Below, piece by piece: positions 17,540 to 26,273 of a stretch of 64,000 bases of DNA (position 1 is the stretch's first letter; every line of letters begins with the position of its first letter). The notes beneath the pieces are model-generated. The model was not told the origin of the DNA and searched no databases. It worked only from the letters and a program-made list of their open reading frames with translations. The DNA is from Myxacorys californica WJT36-NPBG1. GTDB lineage: Bacteria; Cyanobacteriota; Cyanobacteriia; Leptolyngbyales; Leptolyngbyaceae. Both the position numbers and the translations under genes were made by a program. Where the stretch lies: positions 92,289-156,288 of the forward strand of contig JAHHHO010000006.1 in assembly GCA_019359315.1 (NCBI GenBank), given 5' to 3'.

Positions 17540-18076
17540 ATGAATACTTTTTTAGCTCGCTACATCAGTCTCGGATTGGGCGCAACGATGATGCTTGCTA
17601 GCGTTCCAGCCCTTGCAGCAGAACGAGTTGTGCTGAAATATAAAATTTTGCGAGAATCGGTTTCTGTTAGCGAACTGACGACCTTTGCTGACACTGGACA
17701 AGCTTCTCCTGACTTGCAAACCTATTTCCGGTTGTCGAAGCAAAATCCTGAAGCGGTTCAGCGATCGCTAACCCGACAAGTGAGCGTCAGCCCAGTCTTG
17801 CTCGATCGAGTTCTCAACAGTCCGCTTGGAAATGGCGCATTAGATCAGTTGGGACAAGCGATTCAAACGCCGAAAGGCGGAGCAGAACGCCAAGCCCTAA
17901 GAGCCGCTCTCGTTTTGTCTGCAAGTGGTGATGGCAAGGTATCGATTTTAGAGATTTTGCAGAAATACCCAACTGAGGAAGTGGTGGTTGATGGCGATCG
18001 CGTTGAAGGGGCATATCGTCAGTTGAATCAGCTTGCAGAGCGCTTTAGAAACCCTTTAGGAAACATTTTTAGATAA
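17540..18076 (+). CDS. DUF1400 protein (stand-alone, exported)
   Basis: 178 residues. A signal peptide covers residues 1-26 (cleavage after A-L-A-A). The mature protein begins E-R-V-V-L-K-Y-K-I-L-R-E-S-V-S-V-S-E-L-T-T-F-A-D-T-G, the DUF1400 start, and continues L-N-S-P-L-G-N-G-A-L-D-Q-L-G and A-L-V-L-S-A-S-G-D-G-K-V-S. In cyanobacteria this domain usually sits in front of an alpha/beta hydrolase; here it ends at 178 residues with no hydrolase after it. The role is unknown, the location probably periplasmic. Confidence 0.8.
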   Translation: MNTFLARYISLGLGATMMLASVPALAAERVVLKYKILRESVSVSELTTFADTGQASPDLQTYFRLSKQNPEAVQRSLTRQVSVSPVLLDRVLNSPLGNGALDQLGQAIQTPKGGAERQALRAALVLSASGDGKVSILEILQKYPTEEVVVDGDRVEGAYRQLNQLAERFRNPLGNIFR

Positions 18077-18105
18077 GTAACACGAACCCAAACAACAGGG
18101 TATCT

Positions 18106-18138
18106 AGATCTTTAATTTCTTCAAGAAATTAAAGATCT
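18106..18138. terminator. 33-bp near-perfect palindrome, probable terminator of the DUF1400 gene
   Basis: AGATCTTTAATTTCTT (18106-18121) and its exact reverse complement (18123-18138) are separated by a single base. Only a short T-run follows, so it may also be a bidirectional element. Confidence 0.6.
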
Positions 18139-18161
18139 TTGCACAATGAGAAATGCAGTAA

Positions 18162-18218
18162 GGGCGGCTCTTTCAAGCGGTGTCTACCTAGAAGATCACA
18201 ACGCTGAAGCAGCCGCCC
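18162..18218. repeat. Long interrupted hairpin (GGGCGGCT arms)
   Basis: GGGCGGCT at 18162-18169 pairs with AGCCGCCC at 18211-18218. Further pairing inside (GAA/TTC, CGCT/AGCG) makes a stem of about 15 bp over 57 nt. No coding frame covers it. It could be a small RNA or a relic palindrome. Confidence 0.5.
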
Positions 18219-18273
18219 CTATTCAGTTTCAACCAAAATTCTGTAGAACACTAACCAATCGGCTAACTGCAAA

Positions 18274-18489
18274 TTAGTACGCAAGAGTCTCTAAGGTTTC
18301 TCTCAGATAGCTGTGTACTAGGGTGTCTAAACTGAGGGCCTGAAACTGTTCATCTCCTGCATGTTCGAGTTGCCAGCGCTTAAAGCCAGAACTCCCTGCG
18401 ATCGCCCGCTTCAAACTTTCCCAAACTTGAGGATTACCCGCACTAGGGTCAGAATCTCTAAACGATATCGATGTGTGAGGAATTGCCAT
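18274..18489 (-). CDS. Small conserved hypothetical protein
   Basis: 71 residues. It begins M-A-I-P-H-T-S-I-S-F-R-D-S-D, has a central W-E-S-L-K-R-A-I-A-x-S-S-G-F-K-R-W-Q-L-E helix and ends S-Y-L-R-E-T-L-E-T-L-A-Y. It is soluble with no motif known to me. Its composition and codon use look like a genuine cyanobacterial gene. The start ATG at 18489 is preceded by TTAAGGTGAACT, a weak ribosome site. Confidence 0.55.
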   Translation of the reverse strand: MAIPHTSISFRDSDPSAGNPQVWESLKRAIAGSSGFKRWQLEHAGDEQFQALSLDTLVHSYLRETLETLAY

Positions 18490-18649
18490 AGTTCACCTTA
18501 AGTAACGACGGAGAGAAAGCAGCACAGACCAAAATAAAACCCTACAATACAAAGCCAAGTTCAACACGGCAATATAGAACTTGACTTTCTAACAAGCATA
18601 CCGTAGGGAAATTAAACGTCTGTGCCTAGGACGACATTTAGGATTAGGA

Positions 18650-19330
18650 TTACCCTAATGGGTCACTAGACGAAGAAGAATCTATCTGGGGACTGGAAGC
18701 GGCTGACATAGGCGGCTTAGAAGCTGCCAGAGATGCATCTGAAATAACGGGAGGCAAAATCTGATTCACTCGCAGACCAATCACCGAAAAATTGGGAGGA
18801 ATCTGGTCTAGCACAAAGGTAGGAGCCGCTGCAAATTCTGATTCAGACGCTAACATCACCCGCAACACGCTAAGCGGAACCTGTAAAAACAAATTGGCAG
18901 CGAAAAAGCCGATCGCGGCTAGCAAAAGTCCGACTCCGCGCAAACTTGGAGAGATGGGCGTCAGATCAGCTGCAATTGGGGCAATGTTATAGATTTGATT
19001 CAATAGAATAACCAGTAGTACGGCCCCGCCGCCAATCCAATTTGGACTGCGACGAGTTCTAAACAGGGTGAGAATGCGGCGCTGATCCTCTGTCAGGTTC
19101 TCCGGCTTGATCGAAACGGCAAGCAAACTAAAAATATAAAACGGCTTCTGCCACTGCATCCAGGCAATTGGCACGATTCCGAGGACAAGAATGATGCTCA
19201 ACTCAAACCACGTTGGAAGAGCAGGATCACCTGCTGCAAATCCCAGTAAGCATAAGAGTAAAGACGCGGGAACGGCTGCCACTCCTGCTAGATGAATCCA
19301 CAGATACGGATCAGACCAGAACGATCGCAT
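18650..19330 (-). CDS. Low-complexity-tail membrane protein
   Basis: About 226 residues from the ATG at 19330 (a TTG two codons upstream also fits). The N-terminus F-W-S-D-P-Y-L-W-I-H-L-A-G is followed by four hydrophobic segments (around residues 10-28, 40-55, 100-120 and 130-150). The tail of about 35 residues is Ser/Ala/Pro-rich and ends in S-S-S-S. This is the layout of cyanobacterial proteins annotated as low-complexity tail membrane protein; the function is unknown. Its 5' end overlaps the candidate frame at 19311-19550. Confidence 0.72.
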   Translation of the reverse strand: MRSFWSDPYLWIHLAGVAAVPASLLLCLLGFAAGDPALPTWFELSIILVLGIVPIAWMQWQKPFYIFSLLAVSIKPENLTEDQRRILTLFRTRRSPNWIGGGAVLLVILLNQIYNIAPIAADLTPISPSLRGVGLLLAAIGFFAANLFLQVPLSVLRVMLASESEFAAAPTFVLDQIPPNFSVIGLRVNQILPPVISDASLAASKPPMSAASSPQIDSSSSSDPLG

Positions 19331-19550
19331 AGTCAACGCCTAATGGATAGCCATGATTCAGTATATGACGTTGCGCCATGAGTGCAAGGCGCAACTCTGA
19401 AGGAACCGCTGACAGAGCAGCGAACCGACAGACTTCACGAAGCAAATCCTTTTGAAGCTTGGCAGGGCCAATCGCGATCTCCAAATCTAAAGGATCTAAA
19501 TCTAATACAAGAAGTGGCGCTTGTCCTCTAGCTGTCGCTAATCTCGTCAG
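19311..19550 (-). CDS. Candidate protein-coding frame without a standard start codon
   Basis: On the minus strand a frame runs from just after an in-frame stop near 19565 to TGA at 19311-19313. Translated from the CTG at 19550 it gives 79 residues with a convincing protein character: A-P-L-L-V-L-D-L-D-P-L-D-L-E-I-A-I, then L-Q-K-D-L-L-R-E-V-C-R-F-A-A-L-S, then A-L-M-A-Q-R-H-I-L-N-H-G-Y-P-L-G-V-D-Y-A-I-V. It overlaps the end of the upstream gene (19528) and the start of the downstream one (19330). No ATG, GTG or TTG is available at its front. It is either a CTG-started coupled gene, a frameshifted remnant or chance. Confidence 0.4.
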   Translation of the reverse strand: MTRLATARGQAPLLVLDLDPLDLEIAIGPAKLQKDLLREVCRFAALSAVPSELRLALMAQRHILNHGYPLGVDYAIVLV

Positions 19551-19752
19551 AGGTGCGCTGCTGCTTTAGCTCTTGGAGGCGATGCAACAGCGTTTCAGTT
19601 TCGGCTTGCAAATTCAAAAATTTGGCTTGCTGATCGGCTTGATATAGCGTCTTCATCTTTTCTAATGATTTCGCTAATGTCAAGGCCGCATTCAGAGGAG
19701 GTTCACAAACAGCGCTGTTACTAAATTGCAGATTTGAAGCGTTAGATGCCAT
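19528..19752 (-). CDS. Small coiled-coil conserved hypothetical protein
   Basis: 74 residues from the ATG at 19752; a GTG nine codons upstream is the alternative. The core L-T-L-A-K-S-L-E-K-M-K-T-L-Y-Q-A-D-Q-Q-A-K-F-L-N-L-Q-A-E-T-E is strongly heptad-like and is followed by L-L-H-R-L-Q-E-L-K-Q-Q-R. It has the features of a short conserved cyanobacterial helical protein; the function is unknown. Its last codons overlap the candidate frame that follows. Confidence 0.62.
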   Translation of the reverse strand: MASNASNLQFSNSAVCEPPLNAALTLAKSLEKMKTLYQADQQAKFLNLQAETETLLHRLQELKQQRTSDEISDS

Positions 19753-19999
19753 AGGACTTAGTAATTTGTACTTACTCACACCAGTAAACTATCTTAACCT
19801 AAACTTTACGCGGGGGAGTACTTTTAATGCATAGTCCAAGTGACGCGGGGTTGGGGTGGTTGTTCCAGGGATTAGCCTTGCTCATTAATGAACATTTACG
19901 CGTGCTGACTGGGGGTTGTTCCGTCAGTTCCGCTAATCAAACGCAGCGATCGCAGTAAACTAGAATCTACCCTTGTTGCACTGTAAGAAGTAGACTCCT

Positions 20000-21124
20000 G
20001 TGACCTTAAGCGCGTCTGTATCTCAATCCCCTTCGGAAGCTCTGCCCTCTGACGCCTTGCCGAGAGTGGCAAATTGGCGCGGTTTGATTCACACCTATCG
20101 GCGCTATCTGCCTGTGACAGACAGTACGCCAATCGTTACGTTGCACGAAGGAAATACGCCGTTAATTCCTGCCCCTGCGATCGCGGCAGAGATTGGGCGG
20201 GGTGTTCAAGTGTTTGTGAAATACGATGGTCTCAACCCGACCGGAAGCTTCAAAGATCGGGGCATGACCATGGCACTGACTAAGGCGAAAGAAGCAGGCG
20301 CGAAAGCCGTCATCTGTGCCAGTACCGGAAATACATCGGCGGCGGCAGCAGCCTATGCGCGACGAGGCGGAATGCGGGCATATGTGCTCATTCCTGACGG
20401 GTATGTAGCACTGGGTAAGCTGGCGCAGGCGTTACTGTACGGAGCAGAAGTACTCTCAATCAAGGGCAACTTCGATCGCGCTCTAGAAATTGTTCGGGAA
20501 GTCTCTGAGAACTACCCAGTGACGCTAGTGAATTCGGTAAATCCCTATCGACTAGAAGGGCAAAAAACAGCCGCGTTTGAAGTGGTCGATGTGTTGGGTG
20601 ACGCTCCTGATTGGCTTTGCATTCCGGTTGGAAATGCTGGCAATATCAGCGCGTACTGGATGGGCTTTTGTGAGTACCACCAGGAAGGACGCTGTTCTCA
20701 CTTACCCAAGATGATGGGATTTCAAGCGGCGGGTGCGGCTCCCTTGGTGGGTGGCCAGGTGGTAACACATCCCGATACTTTGGCAACGGCAATTCGGATT
20801 GGCAATCCGGCCAACTGGCAGCGGGCGATCGCGGTTCAAGAAGCGAGTCAGGGTGAATTTAACGCTGTGACCGATGATGAGATTATGGCGGCGTATCGGC
20901 TGTTGGCGTCTGGAGAAGGCATCTTCTGTGAGCCTGCAAGTGCGGTGTCTGTGGCGGGACTGTTGAAGCACAAAGAAAAAGTTCCGGCAGGGGCAAAGGT
21001 GGTTTGCGTGCTGACCGGGAATGGGCTGAAAGATCCAGATTCAGCCATTAAGTTCAGCGAAAACAACTTTAAGCAGAACGTTGAACCGCAGCTAGATGTC
21101 GTCGCGCACACGATGGGATTTTAG
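20000..21124 (+). CDS. thrC: Threonine synthase
   Basis: 374 residues, GTG start. The PLP-binding lysine is Lys85 in [10 protein letters not shown], followed by [14 protein letters not shown] and the phosphate loop [12 protein letters not shown]. This is the shorter bacterial class (with Y-R-R-Y-L-P and L-H-E-G-N-T-P-L near the start). It converts O-phosphohomoserine to threonine. It appears monocistronic. The 220 bp upstream has no obvious attenuator. Confidence 0.95.
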   Translation: MTLSASVSQSPSEALPSDALPRVANWRGLIHTYRRYLPVTDSTPIVTLHEGNTPLIPAPAIAAEIGRGVQVFVKYDGLNPTGSFKDRGMTMALTKAKEAGAKAVICASTGNTSAAAAAYARRGGMRAYVLIPDGYVALGKLAQALLYGAEVLSIKGNFDRALEIVREVSENYPVTLVNSVNPYRLEGQKTAAFEVVDVLGDAPDWLCIPVGNAGNISAYWMGFCEYHQEGRCSHLPKMMGFQAAGAAPLVGGQVVTHPDTLATAIRIGNPANWQRAIAVQEASQGEFNAVTDDEIMAAYRLLASGEGIFCEPASAVSVAGLLKHKEKVPAGAKVVCVLTGNGLKDPDSAIKFSENNFKQNVEPQLDVVAHTMGF

Positions 21125-21253
21125 AAGGTTGCGGTTGACATGGACGATTCATAGGGCAATTCACCCAGAAGGGCGATCGTGCTTGTTCGATAGAGCGATG
21201 CGGCAGCTCAGCACTTGAGTCTATTTGTCCTGGATGGTCATTGTCGCGAATGA

Positions 21254-21706
21254 TTAATCTTGCGATTTTAATTTTGTTAGCATATCCACTGCGTCACCCA
21301 ACGCCATAGAGAGATTCTGACGAGTCTGGATGTGTTGGGCTTTTTCCGTCTCAAGCTCTTGCGCCAAGCGATCTCGCTCTGACCACACTTGAATCAACTG
21401 TGCTTTCAGTTCAGCTATTGTGTTCATCTGCTCGACCCTCTGTTCGATCTCAGATGAAACAATCGCCGCATCTGAGATTGGTTGGTGCAGATCTTGCTGT
21501 GCCGATTCTTGGGATGAAGCGAATTGCAGTTGGTCTAGCGTTTGCTGCATCGACTCTACTTCTTGGCGGCGTTGTTGTGCTTCAATCTCGTAGCGTTTTC
21601 GCCAGTTGTCAGCACTCGCATTAGCGGCCTCTTGCGACTGCTGCGCCGCTTGCAGTTGCCGCTTGAGATCTTGGATTTCGTTCAGCCACTGAACAACGTC
21701 TGACAT
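21254..21706 (-). CDS. Coiled-coil hypothetical protein
   Basis: 150 residues, almost entirely predicted coiled coil. There are heptads from W-L-N-E-I-Q-D-L-K-R-Q-L-Q-A-A-Q to about 75, then a Ser/Gln-rich hinge, then I-A-E-L-K-A-Q-L-I-Q-V-W-S-E-R-D-R-L-A-Q-E-L to about 125. It ends A-L-G-D-A-V-D-M-L-T-K-L-K. A GGAGG lies just upstream of the ATG on the minus strand, a good ribosome site. No catalytic motif is seen; a scaffold or adaptor role is a guess. Confidence 0.65.
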   Translation of the reverse strand: MSDVVQWLNEIQDLKRQLQAAQQSQEAANASADNWRKRYEIEAQQRRQEVESMQQTLDQLQFASSQESAQQDLHQPISDAAIVSSEIEQRVEQMNTIAELKAQLIQVWSERDRLAQELETEKAQHIQTRQNLSMALGDAVDMLTKLKSQD

Positions 21707-21824
21707 CGCCTATCCTCCCTGTGATCCTTAGCTGATTAAGATACACCAAGTTAGCAAGGTAAGCGGCAATTGACTGCTGGAGTTAATTCTGTTGATCTAA
21801 TGTTTTTGATTTAATATTTTTGAG

Positions 21825-22163
21825 CTAATGTTTCCGCCAATTCTGTCGAGCTTGGTCCAGCACGTAAGCAGAGACGATCTGAATTTCTTCGGAGGTTAAC
21901 CGATCCCGATAAGCGGACATGTTGCCTTTGCCGTTGGTCACAATTTCAGCGATCGCGGCTTCTGTGCCATACCCATTCTTCTCCAACGCCTTCAGCTTCA
22001 ACGTCTTCCCCCGCCTGATAATGTTTCCTCCATTGATGTGACATCCAACGCAGTGAGTCTCAAAGAGCGTTGCTCCCTGATCTGTCTCTGCCCTAACGGG
22101 TAGGACAACCATTGCCCATCCAACCAAGGCACCCAAAACCGCGATCGCAATTCGTTTCAGCAC
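21825..22163 (-). CDS. Small soluble c-type cytochrome (cytochrome c6 family)
   Basis: About 112 residues from the GTG at 22163; a GTG at 22199 would add 12 residues. A signal peptide ends near V-R-A. The haem site is C-V-G-C-H, and the axial Met is in G-K-G-N-M-S-A-Y-R. The C-terminal I-V-S-A-Y-V-L-D-Q-A-R-Q-N-W matches the c6/PetJ helix. Haem attachment and electron transfer take place in the lumen or periplasm. Whether it serves photosystem I like PetJ or is one of the divergent c6B/c6C forms needs an alignment. It is divergent from the hydroxylase at 22254. Confidence 0.85.
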   Translation of the reverse strand: MLKRIAIAVLGALVGWAMVVLPVRAETDQGATLFETHCVGCHINGGNIIRRGKTLKLKALEKNGYGTEAAIAEIVTNGKGNMSAYRDRLTSEEIQIVSAYVLDQARQNWRKH

Positions 22164-22253
22164 AGATCTACCTATTAACCCCTGCCTCAATCCTCGCACA
22201 CACGTCTAATTCAAGGCACAATAACAAATGACGTGAGGAAAAAAGGAGTCTCT

Positions 22254-22751
22254 GTGCTGGTCAGAATTGGCGTCACGGTTTTGTGCTTTGCGATCGCGTT
22301 TGTCTTAGCCAGTCTCGTAGAGTATTGGATGCATCGCCTCATGCACGTGTCTGAAAAAATTGGAGAACGTCACCGCGATCACCATCGCCGTAATGAAGGA
22401 CAGGGCGTGGTTTGGGAGTTTTTTGACTACCTTAAGGGCACGATCGTGATTATGTGTCTCCTGTTCTTTTACTCGCCGGAAGCTGGAATCGGTTGGTTCC
22501 TTGGCGGGTTTGTCTATGCGGCGTTCTCATCCTACGCCCATCAGCTACAGCACGAAAATCCAACCAAATGCTTCTGGATGAAAATGCCCGTTCATTATGT
22601 CCATCACAAATACGGCATGTGGCATCACAACTTTGGTCTCGCCGTCGATTGGTGGGATCACGCGTTTGGGACGTATAAGGCGGTTGATTGGCTAAGCGAG
22701 AAAGAATTGAGTCAGCCAGAGCGCGGTTATCTCGAATTGCGCTGGCGTTAG
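22254..22751 (+). CDS. Fatty-acid hydroxylase / carotene hydroxylase-like membrane di-iron protein
   Basis: 165 residues from the GTG at 22254, chosen because AAGGAG ends 5 nt before it (another GTG at 22233 has none). The di-iron His boxes are clear: E-Y-W-M-H-R-L-M-H, H-R-D-H-H, H-Q-L-Q-H and H-Y-V-H-H-K-Y-G-M-W-H-H-N-F-G. These and the membrane helices place it in the sterol desaturase/fatty acid hydroxylase superfamily, close to beta-carotene hydroxylase-like proteins. The substrate is not certain. A terminator follows at 22772. Confidence 0.82.
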   Translation: MLVRIGVTVLCFAIAFVLASLVEYWMHRLMHVSEKIGERHRDHHRRNEGQGVVWEFFDYLKGTIVIMCLLFFYSPEAGIGWFLGGFVYAAFSSYAHQLQHENPTKCFWMKMPVHYVHHKYGMWHHNFGLAVDWWDHAFGTYKAVDWLSEKELSQPERGYLELRWR

Positions 22752-22771
22752 GGCAAATAGTGCATATGTGG

Positions 22772-22802
22772 AAAAGGTGGGGGTTAACCTCACCTTTTTT
22801 TA
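22772..22802 (+). terminator. Rho-independent terminator
   Basis: AAAAGGTGGGG pairs with CCTCACCTTTT around a GTTAA loop and is followed by seven T. It lies 20 bp after the hydroxylase stop codon. Confidence 0.85.
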
Positions 22803-22952
22803 TCTGAGTATAAATTACGAAAGATTACAATCGCTAACAATTTTGTGACCAGAAATTGCGAACTACAAATCTTAGATTAAATTTTTCGATCACTCTCTAG
22901 GGGCAAAATTTCGTCGTGCTATGGTTCCAACAACTGATATGGAGATAGGGAC

Positions 22953-23270
22953 ATGACTTACTTCCAAGAAGCGAAAGCCCATTTCATTGCTTCCCATCAG
23001 AATCCCATTAATCAAGCGCTCCATCATCTGACGAATCTGCTGGCGATCGCTGCCGTTGTCTACTTGTTTATCGATTGGCAAATCACGCTGCTGTGCCTGG
23101 TACTGACGCAAGTGTTTGCTCTCGGTGGACATGCTGTGTTCGAGAAAAACGAGCCTGCCTTTGTGAAATATCCCGGCATCACTATTCTCGCGTCCTTGCA
23201 ATGGTCGTTTGAGAATTGGTTTGGTGTGCGCCAACTCTGGCAACGCTCCAAATCTAGAGTCAGAGCTTAA
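22953..23270 (+). CDS. DUF962 / Mpo1-like membrane protein
   Basis: 105 residues with two or three membrane segments. The family motifs are H-F-I-A-S-H-Q-N-P-I-N-Q-A-L-H-H near residue 10 and G-G-H-A-V-F-E-K-N-E-P-A near residue 58. Yeast Mpo1 of this family is an iron-dependent dioxygenase acting on 2-hydroxy fatty acids, and the His residues are conserved here. A related lipid oxidation is possible but unproved. The neighbouring fatty-acid hydroxylase-like gene at 22254 makes a lipid theme attractive. A weak AGATAGGGAC precedes the ATG. Confidence 0.8.
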   Translation: MTYFQEAKAHFIASHQNPINQALHHLTNLLAIAAVVYLFIDWQITLLCLVLTQVFALGGHAVFEKNEPAFVKYPGITILASLQWSFENWFGVRQLWQRSKSRVRA

Positions 23271-23278
23271 AGTCTTTG

Positions 23279-23365
23279 CCCTCATCCCCTAGCCCCTTCT
23301 CCCACGGGAGAAGGGGAATTGGATCTCTTACTCCCCTCTCCCACGGAAGAGGGGCAGGGGGTGAG
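23279..23365. repeat. REP-like CCCTCATCCC / CTCTCCC palindromic repeat, second copy
   Basis: It has the same architecture as 6960-7047: CCCTCATCCCC, a hairpin CCCCTTCTCCCACGGGAGAAGGGG, a second CTCTCCCACGGAAGAG and GGGGTGAGAG. It lies between two same-strand genes and produces a spurious upstream extension of the amidohydrolase frame. Confidence 0.85.
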
Positions 23366-23408
23366 AGCGTACCCTCTATTGCTACACACAAGCCTTCACG
23401 GAGTCCCT

Positions 23409-24809
23409 ATGTATCAAGGTTTACTAGTTGTTGATGCTGACGCCCACAAGTTAGAAAATCCATTGATTATTCGCGACTACATTCCAGAGGAGTATCGCGA
23501 TCGCGTGGGCTTAATTGTTGACAACCTCGGCGATCAGCGCATGCGAGTGATTGATTTCAATCCCCAAACTGGACAGAACGATCTCGTTCGGCTCTTTCCG
23601 CAACCCCAAGGATTGGGTAAGGGTGGGTTTCGGAATTTGCACCCCGAAACGACACTTGGAGCAATGTTTAACGATGTCCGTGTCGCTCACATGGATCAAG
23701 AAGGTGTTGATGTTCAGGTGATTTACGGGACGTGGAATCTCAGTTTTTCTAGCTACCTTGATAAGGATTTAGCGATCGCACTTTGTCGCGCCTACAACAA
23801 CTACATGGCAGATGACTGTCGCAGCCATAGCGATCGCCTCAAGCCGATCGGAGTACTGCCGCTGCAAGATGTAGACGAAGCGGTAAAAGAAATGTATCGC
23901 TGCGTGAACGAACTTGGCATGATCGGCATCTCGGTCGCTCCGAATATTGCCGTTCCTCATCCCAAAGCGCCCGATGCTTTCCCTGAAATTCGCACCTGCA
24001 AAACGCTGAGCCATCCTGACTTTGAGCCAATTTTGCGGGCAGCCGTAGATCTCGATATTGCGATCGGGCTACATGGCGGACCCGGTTCTTACATGGTGGG
24101 TGGGCTGTCTGATCATACCGAAACCTTTGTTCTGAGCCATATTTTTGTGCAGCGCAACCAGCAGCAGCTTGCCCTAGCGCGGATGGTGTTTGATGGCGTA
24201 TTCGAGCGCTTCCCGACGCTCAGAGTTGGCTTCCTGGAAGGAGGCTGCGGTTGGATTCCCGATCTGGCTCATTCGTTCCACGAGCATTGGGAGAAGCGAA
24301 TTCGCGATTTTGATCCCAAGCATCCTTACCGTCCGTCATTGGTTGATTTCACAAAACTGATGATTCAAGAACGCGGTATCCACAACAGCAGCAACATCAT
24401 GTCTCAGGCGAAAAACCTGTTTGATCTGATGTGGACAAAGCAACACGATCCCAGCAAGATTGACGACGCCAGCTTATACGAACACGCTGATCTGCGTCAC
24501 CGCGATCCGATGGAGTATTTCGCACGCGGACAAATCTTCGCGTCGTTTGAATCCGATGATCCCGCTCCTGCCTATCTTCACACTGGGATGGGCGAAATGG
24601 GCAAACACATCGCCTGTTTCTCAGGAGACTATGGGCATTGGGACGGCGTCCTTCGCAATTGCGTTTCCTCTGTTGCCGAAGTGACCGACTACGATCGCGA
24701 CCATCTCGCCCTGCTGTTTGCGGGAAATGCCTTGGCGCTATATGGCGATCGCTTAAAAAACACTCTGCCCCAAACCACAAGTAGTGATTTGGTTGGGGCC
24801 AGACGCTAG
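23409..24809 (+). CDS. Amidohydrolase family 2 (metal-dependent hydrolase)
   Basis: 466 residues from the ATG at 23409; the frame is open from 23319 but that part is repeat DNA. The TIM-barrel hydrolase features are D-A-D-A-H at the N-terminus, I-A-I-G-L-H-G-G-P-G near 220, E-G-G-C-G-W-I-P near 277 and F-S-G-D-Y-G-H-W-D-G near 412, the last providing the metal-binding Asp. The family includes decarboxylases and amidohydrolases such as ACMSD. The substrate is unknown. It is longer than the usual 300-350 residues because of an insertion after residue 300. Confidence 0.85.
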   Translation: MYQGLLVVDADAHKLENPLIIRDYIPEEYRDRVGLIVDNLGDQRMRVIDFNPQTGQNDLVRLFPQPQGLGKGGFRNLHPETTLGAMFNDVRVAHMDQEGVDVQVIYGTWNLSFSSYLDKDLAIALCRAYNNYMADDCRSHSDRLKPIGVLPLQDVDEAVKEMYRCVNELGMIGISVAPNIAVPHPKAPDAFPEIRTCKTLSHPDFEPILRAAVDLDIAIGLHGGPGSYMVGGLSDHTETFVLSHIFVQRNQQQLALARMVFDGVFERFPTLRVGFLEGGCGWIPDLAHSFHEHWEKRIRDFDPKHPYRPSLVDFTKLMIQERGIHNSSNIMSQAKNLFDLMWTKQHDPSKIDDASLYEHADLRHRDPMEYFARGQIFASFESDDPAPAYLHTGMGEMGKHIACFSGDYGHWDGVLRNCVSSVAEVTDYDRDHLALLFAGNALALYGDRLKNTLPQTTSSDLVGARR

Positions 24810-24989
24810 TAGTTCGTCAAGCGAAGAATGAGGGGTAAAGTGAATCCGTGTTCTCTTTTGATCCCTCCTTCGTTTGGCATTGAACCCCATCAAGAGAACC
24901 GTTTCGGGAACGGGTCGTTCTGATTCTCAGTCAGTCACCTAGACTAGATTTAACGATCCGCATCCACCCATAGTTCTAGTTCTCCCTCT

Positions 24990-26273
24990 ATGCCCTCGAT
25001 CGCTCGAAAAAATCTCTTTGAAGACATTCCTCGGTTTCTCGTCGCCCAAGCGGGCATTATGTTTGCTGTCAGCCTCGTTACGATCCAAATTGGCATCCTC
25101 AAAGGCTTTACTCGCTCCACCGCTCGCCTGATTGATCAATCCAATGTCGATCTGTGGGTGGCCGCAAAAGACATGGTGCATTTGGAGTTAAGTTCTGCGA
25201 TCGTAGCTGAACGAGTGGTGCAAGCCCAAAAAGTTGAAGGCGTCGATCGCGCCGAAGCTTTGATGATTCGTTCCAGCATTTGGCGCGACCAGTCAGGAAA
25301 TATCACCCCAATCAGAATTTTTGGATTTGATCCTAGTACCCGCATGTTTGCGGGCTTTGAGATTCCAAAAGGTAAACTTGACTCGCTCAAACAGCCTTAC
25401 ACCGTCATGGTCGATCAAGGCAGCTTGAAATTTTTGAGCCTAGATCAAGTCAGCGATCCTCCAGAGACTTCTCCAGCCAATCGCGGCAGCATTGGAGCGT
25501 TTGGGGCACTGCCCGCTCAGATTGTTGGACTTTCCAAAGATACTCAATCGATCGCCTCTAGTGTCTTTATCTTCACATCGCTAGAGAACGCAAACGCTTA
25601 CGGTACGGCAGGTTTAAACAGTTCAATCAACTGCATTCGACAATCGTCTGGTGAGTTGTCTTGTGTCAATAATTTTGAAAATCAGTCTCTGAACGCCGCT
25701 CCGGTAGACGCTCCTCCCCCCCGTCGCCTGACGATCGCTGATCCAATCTCCTTTGTCATGATTCGCGCCAAGGCTGGGCAAGACTTGGGGCAACTGAAGC
25801 AGCGTCTCGAATCTACCTTGCCCGGAACGCATGTCTACACTCAAGCCCAAATGTCAACCATTACCCGTAACTATTGGGAACAGCGCACTGGTGTTGGCTT
25901 TGTACTTGGACTCGGGGCAACGGTCGGCTTCATTGTCGGTATGGTGATCGTTGGACAAATTCTCTACTCGTCTGTTGCCGATCACCTGCGCGAATTTGGA
26001 ACTCTCAAAGCAATGGGTGCGTCAAACTGGGTAATATACAGCGTGATTTTGGAACAAGCGCTATGGATGGCAGTCCTGGGTTACATCCCTAGTATTGCTT
26101 TGTGTTTGGGGCTGGGTGCATGGACACAAGCGGCTAAAGGCATCATGATTTTGATTACTCCAGCGACGGCAGGCGGCATTTTGGTACTTACGGTGGTGAT
26201 GTGTGTTGGTTCAGCCCTCTTTGCGGTTCAGAAAGTGATGCGGGTTGATCCAGCGATCGTCTTTAAGGCGTAG
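24990..26273 (+). CDS. devC: DevC-type ABC transporter permease (FtsX/MacB family)
   Basis: 427 residues. One N-terminal helix (around 18-40) is followed by a large soluble domain of about 240 residues and three C-terminal helices, the MacB/DevC topology. The third-to-last helix region has the typical L-R-E-F-G-T-L-K-A-M-G-A-S sequence. DevBCA exporters carry heterocyst glycolipids or other lipids across the envelope with a TolC partner. The membrane-fusion subunit DevB is not upstream or elsewhere in the window. devA follows only after 314 bp. Confidence 0.85.
   Translation: MPSIARKNLFEDIPRFLVAQAGIMFAVSLVTIQIGILKGFTRSTARLIDQSNVDLWVAAKDMVHLELSSAIVAERVVQAQKVEGVDRAEALMIRSSIWRDQSGNITPIRIFGFDPSTRMFAGFEIPKGKLDSLKQPYTVMVDQGSLKFLSLDQVSDPPETSPANRGSIGAFGALPAQIVGLSKDTQSIASSVFIFTSLENANAYGTAGLNSSINCIRQSSGELSCVNNFENQSLNAAPVDAPPPRRLTIADPISFVMIRAKAGQDLGQLKQRLESTLPGTHVYTQAQMSTITRNYWEQRTGVGFVLGLGATVGFIVGMVIVGQILYSSVADHLREFGTLKAMGASNWVIYSVILEQALWMAVLGYIPSIALCLGLGAWTQAAKGIMILITPATAGGILVLTVVMCVGSALFAVQKVMRVDPAIVFKA

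Noticed and set aside
23319..23408. Longer N-terminus of the amidohydrolase
   Set aside because: It is translated REP-like repeat sequence; the ATG at 23409 matches the expected domain start.
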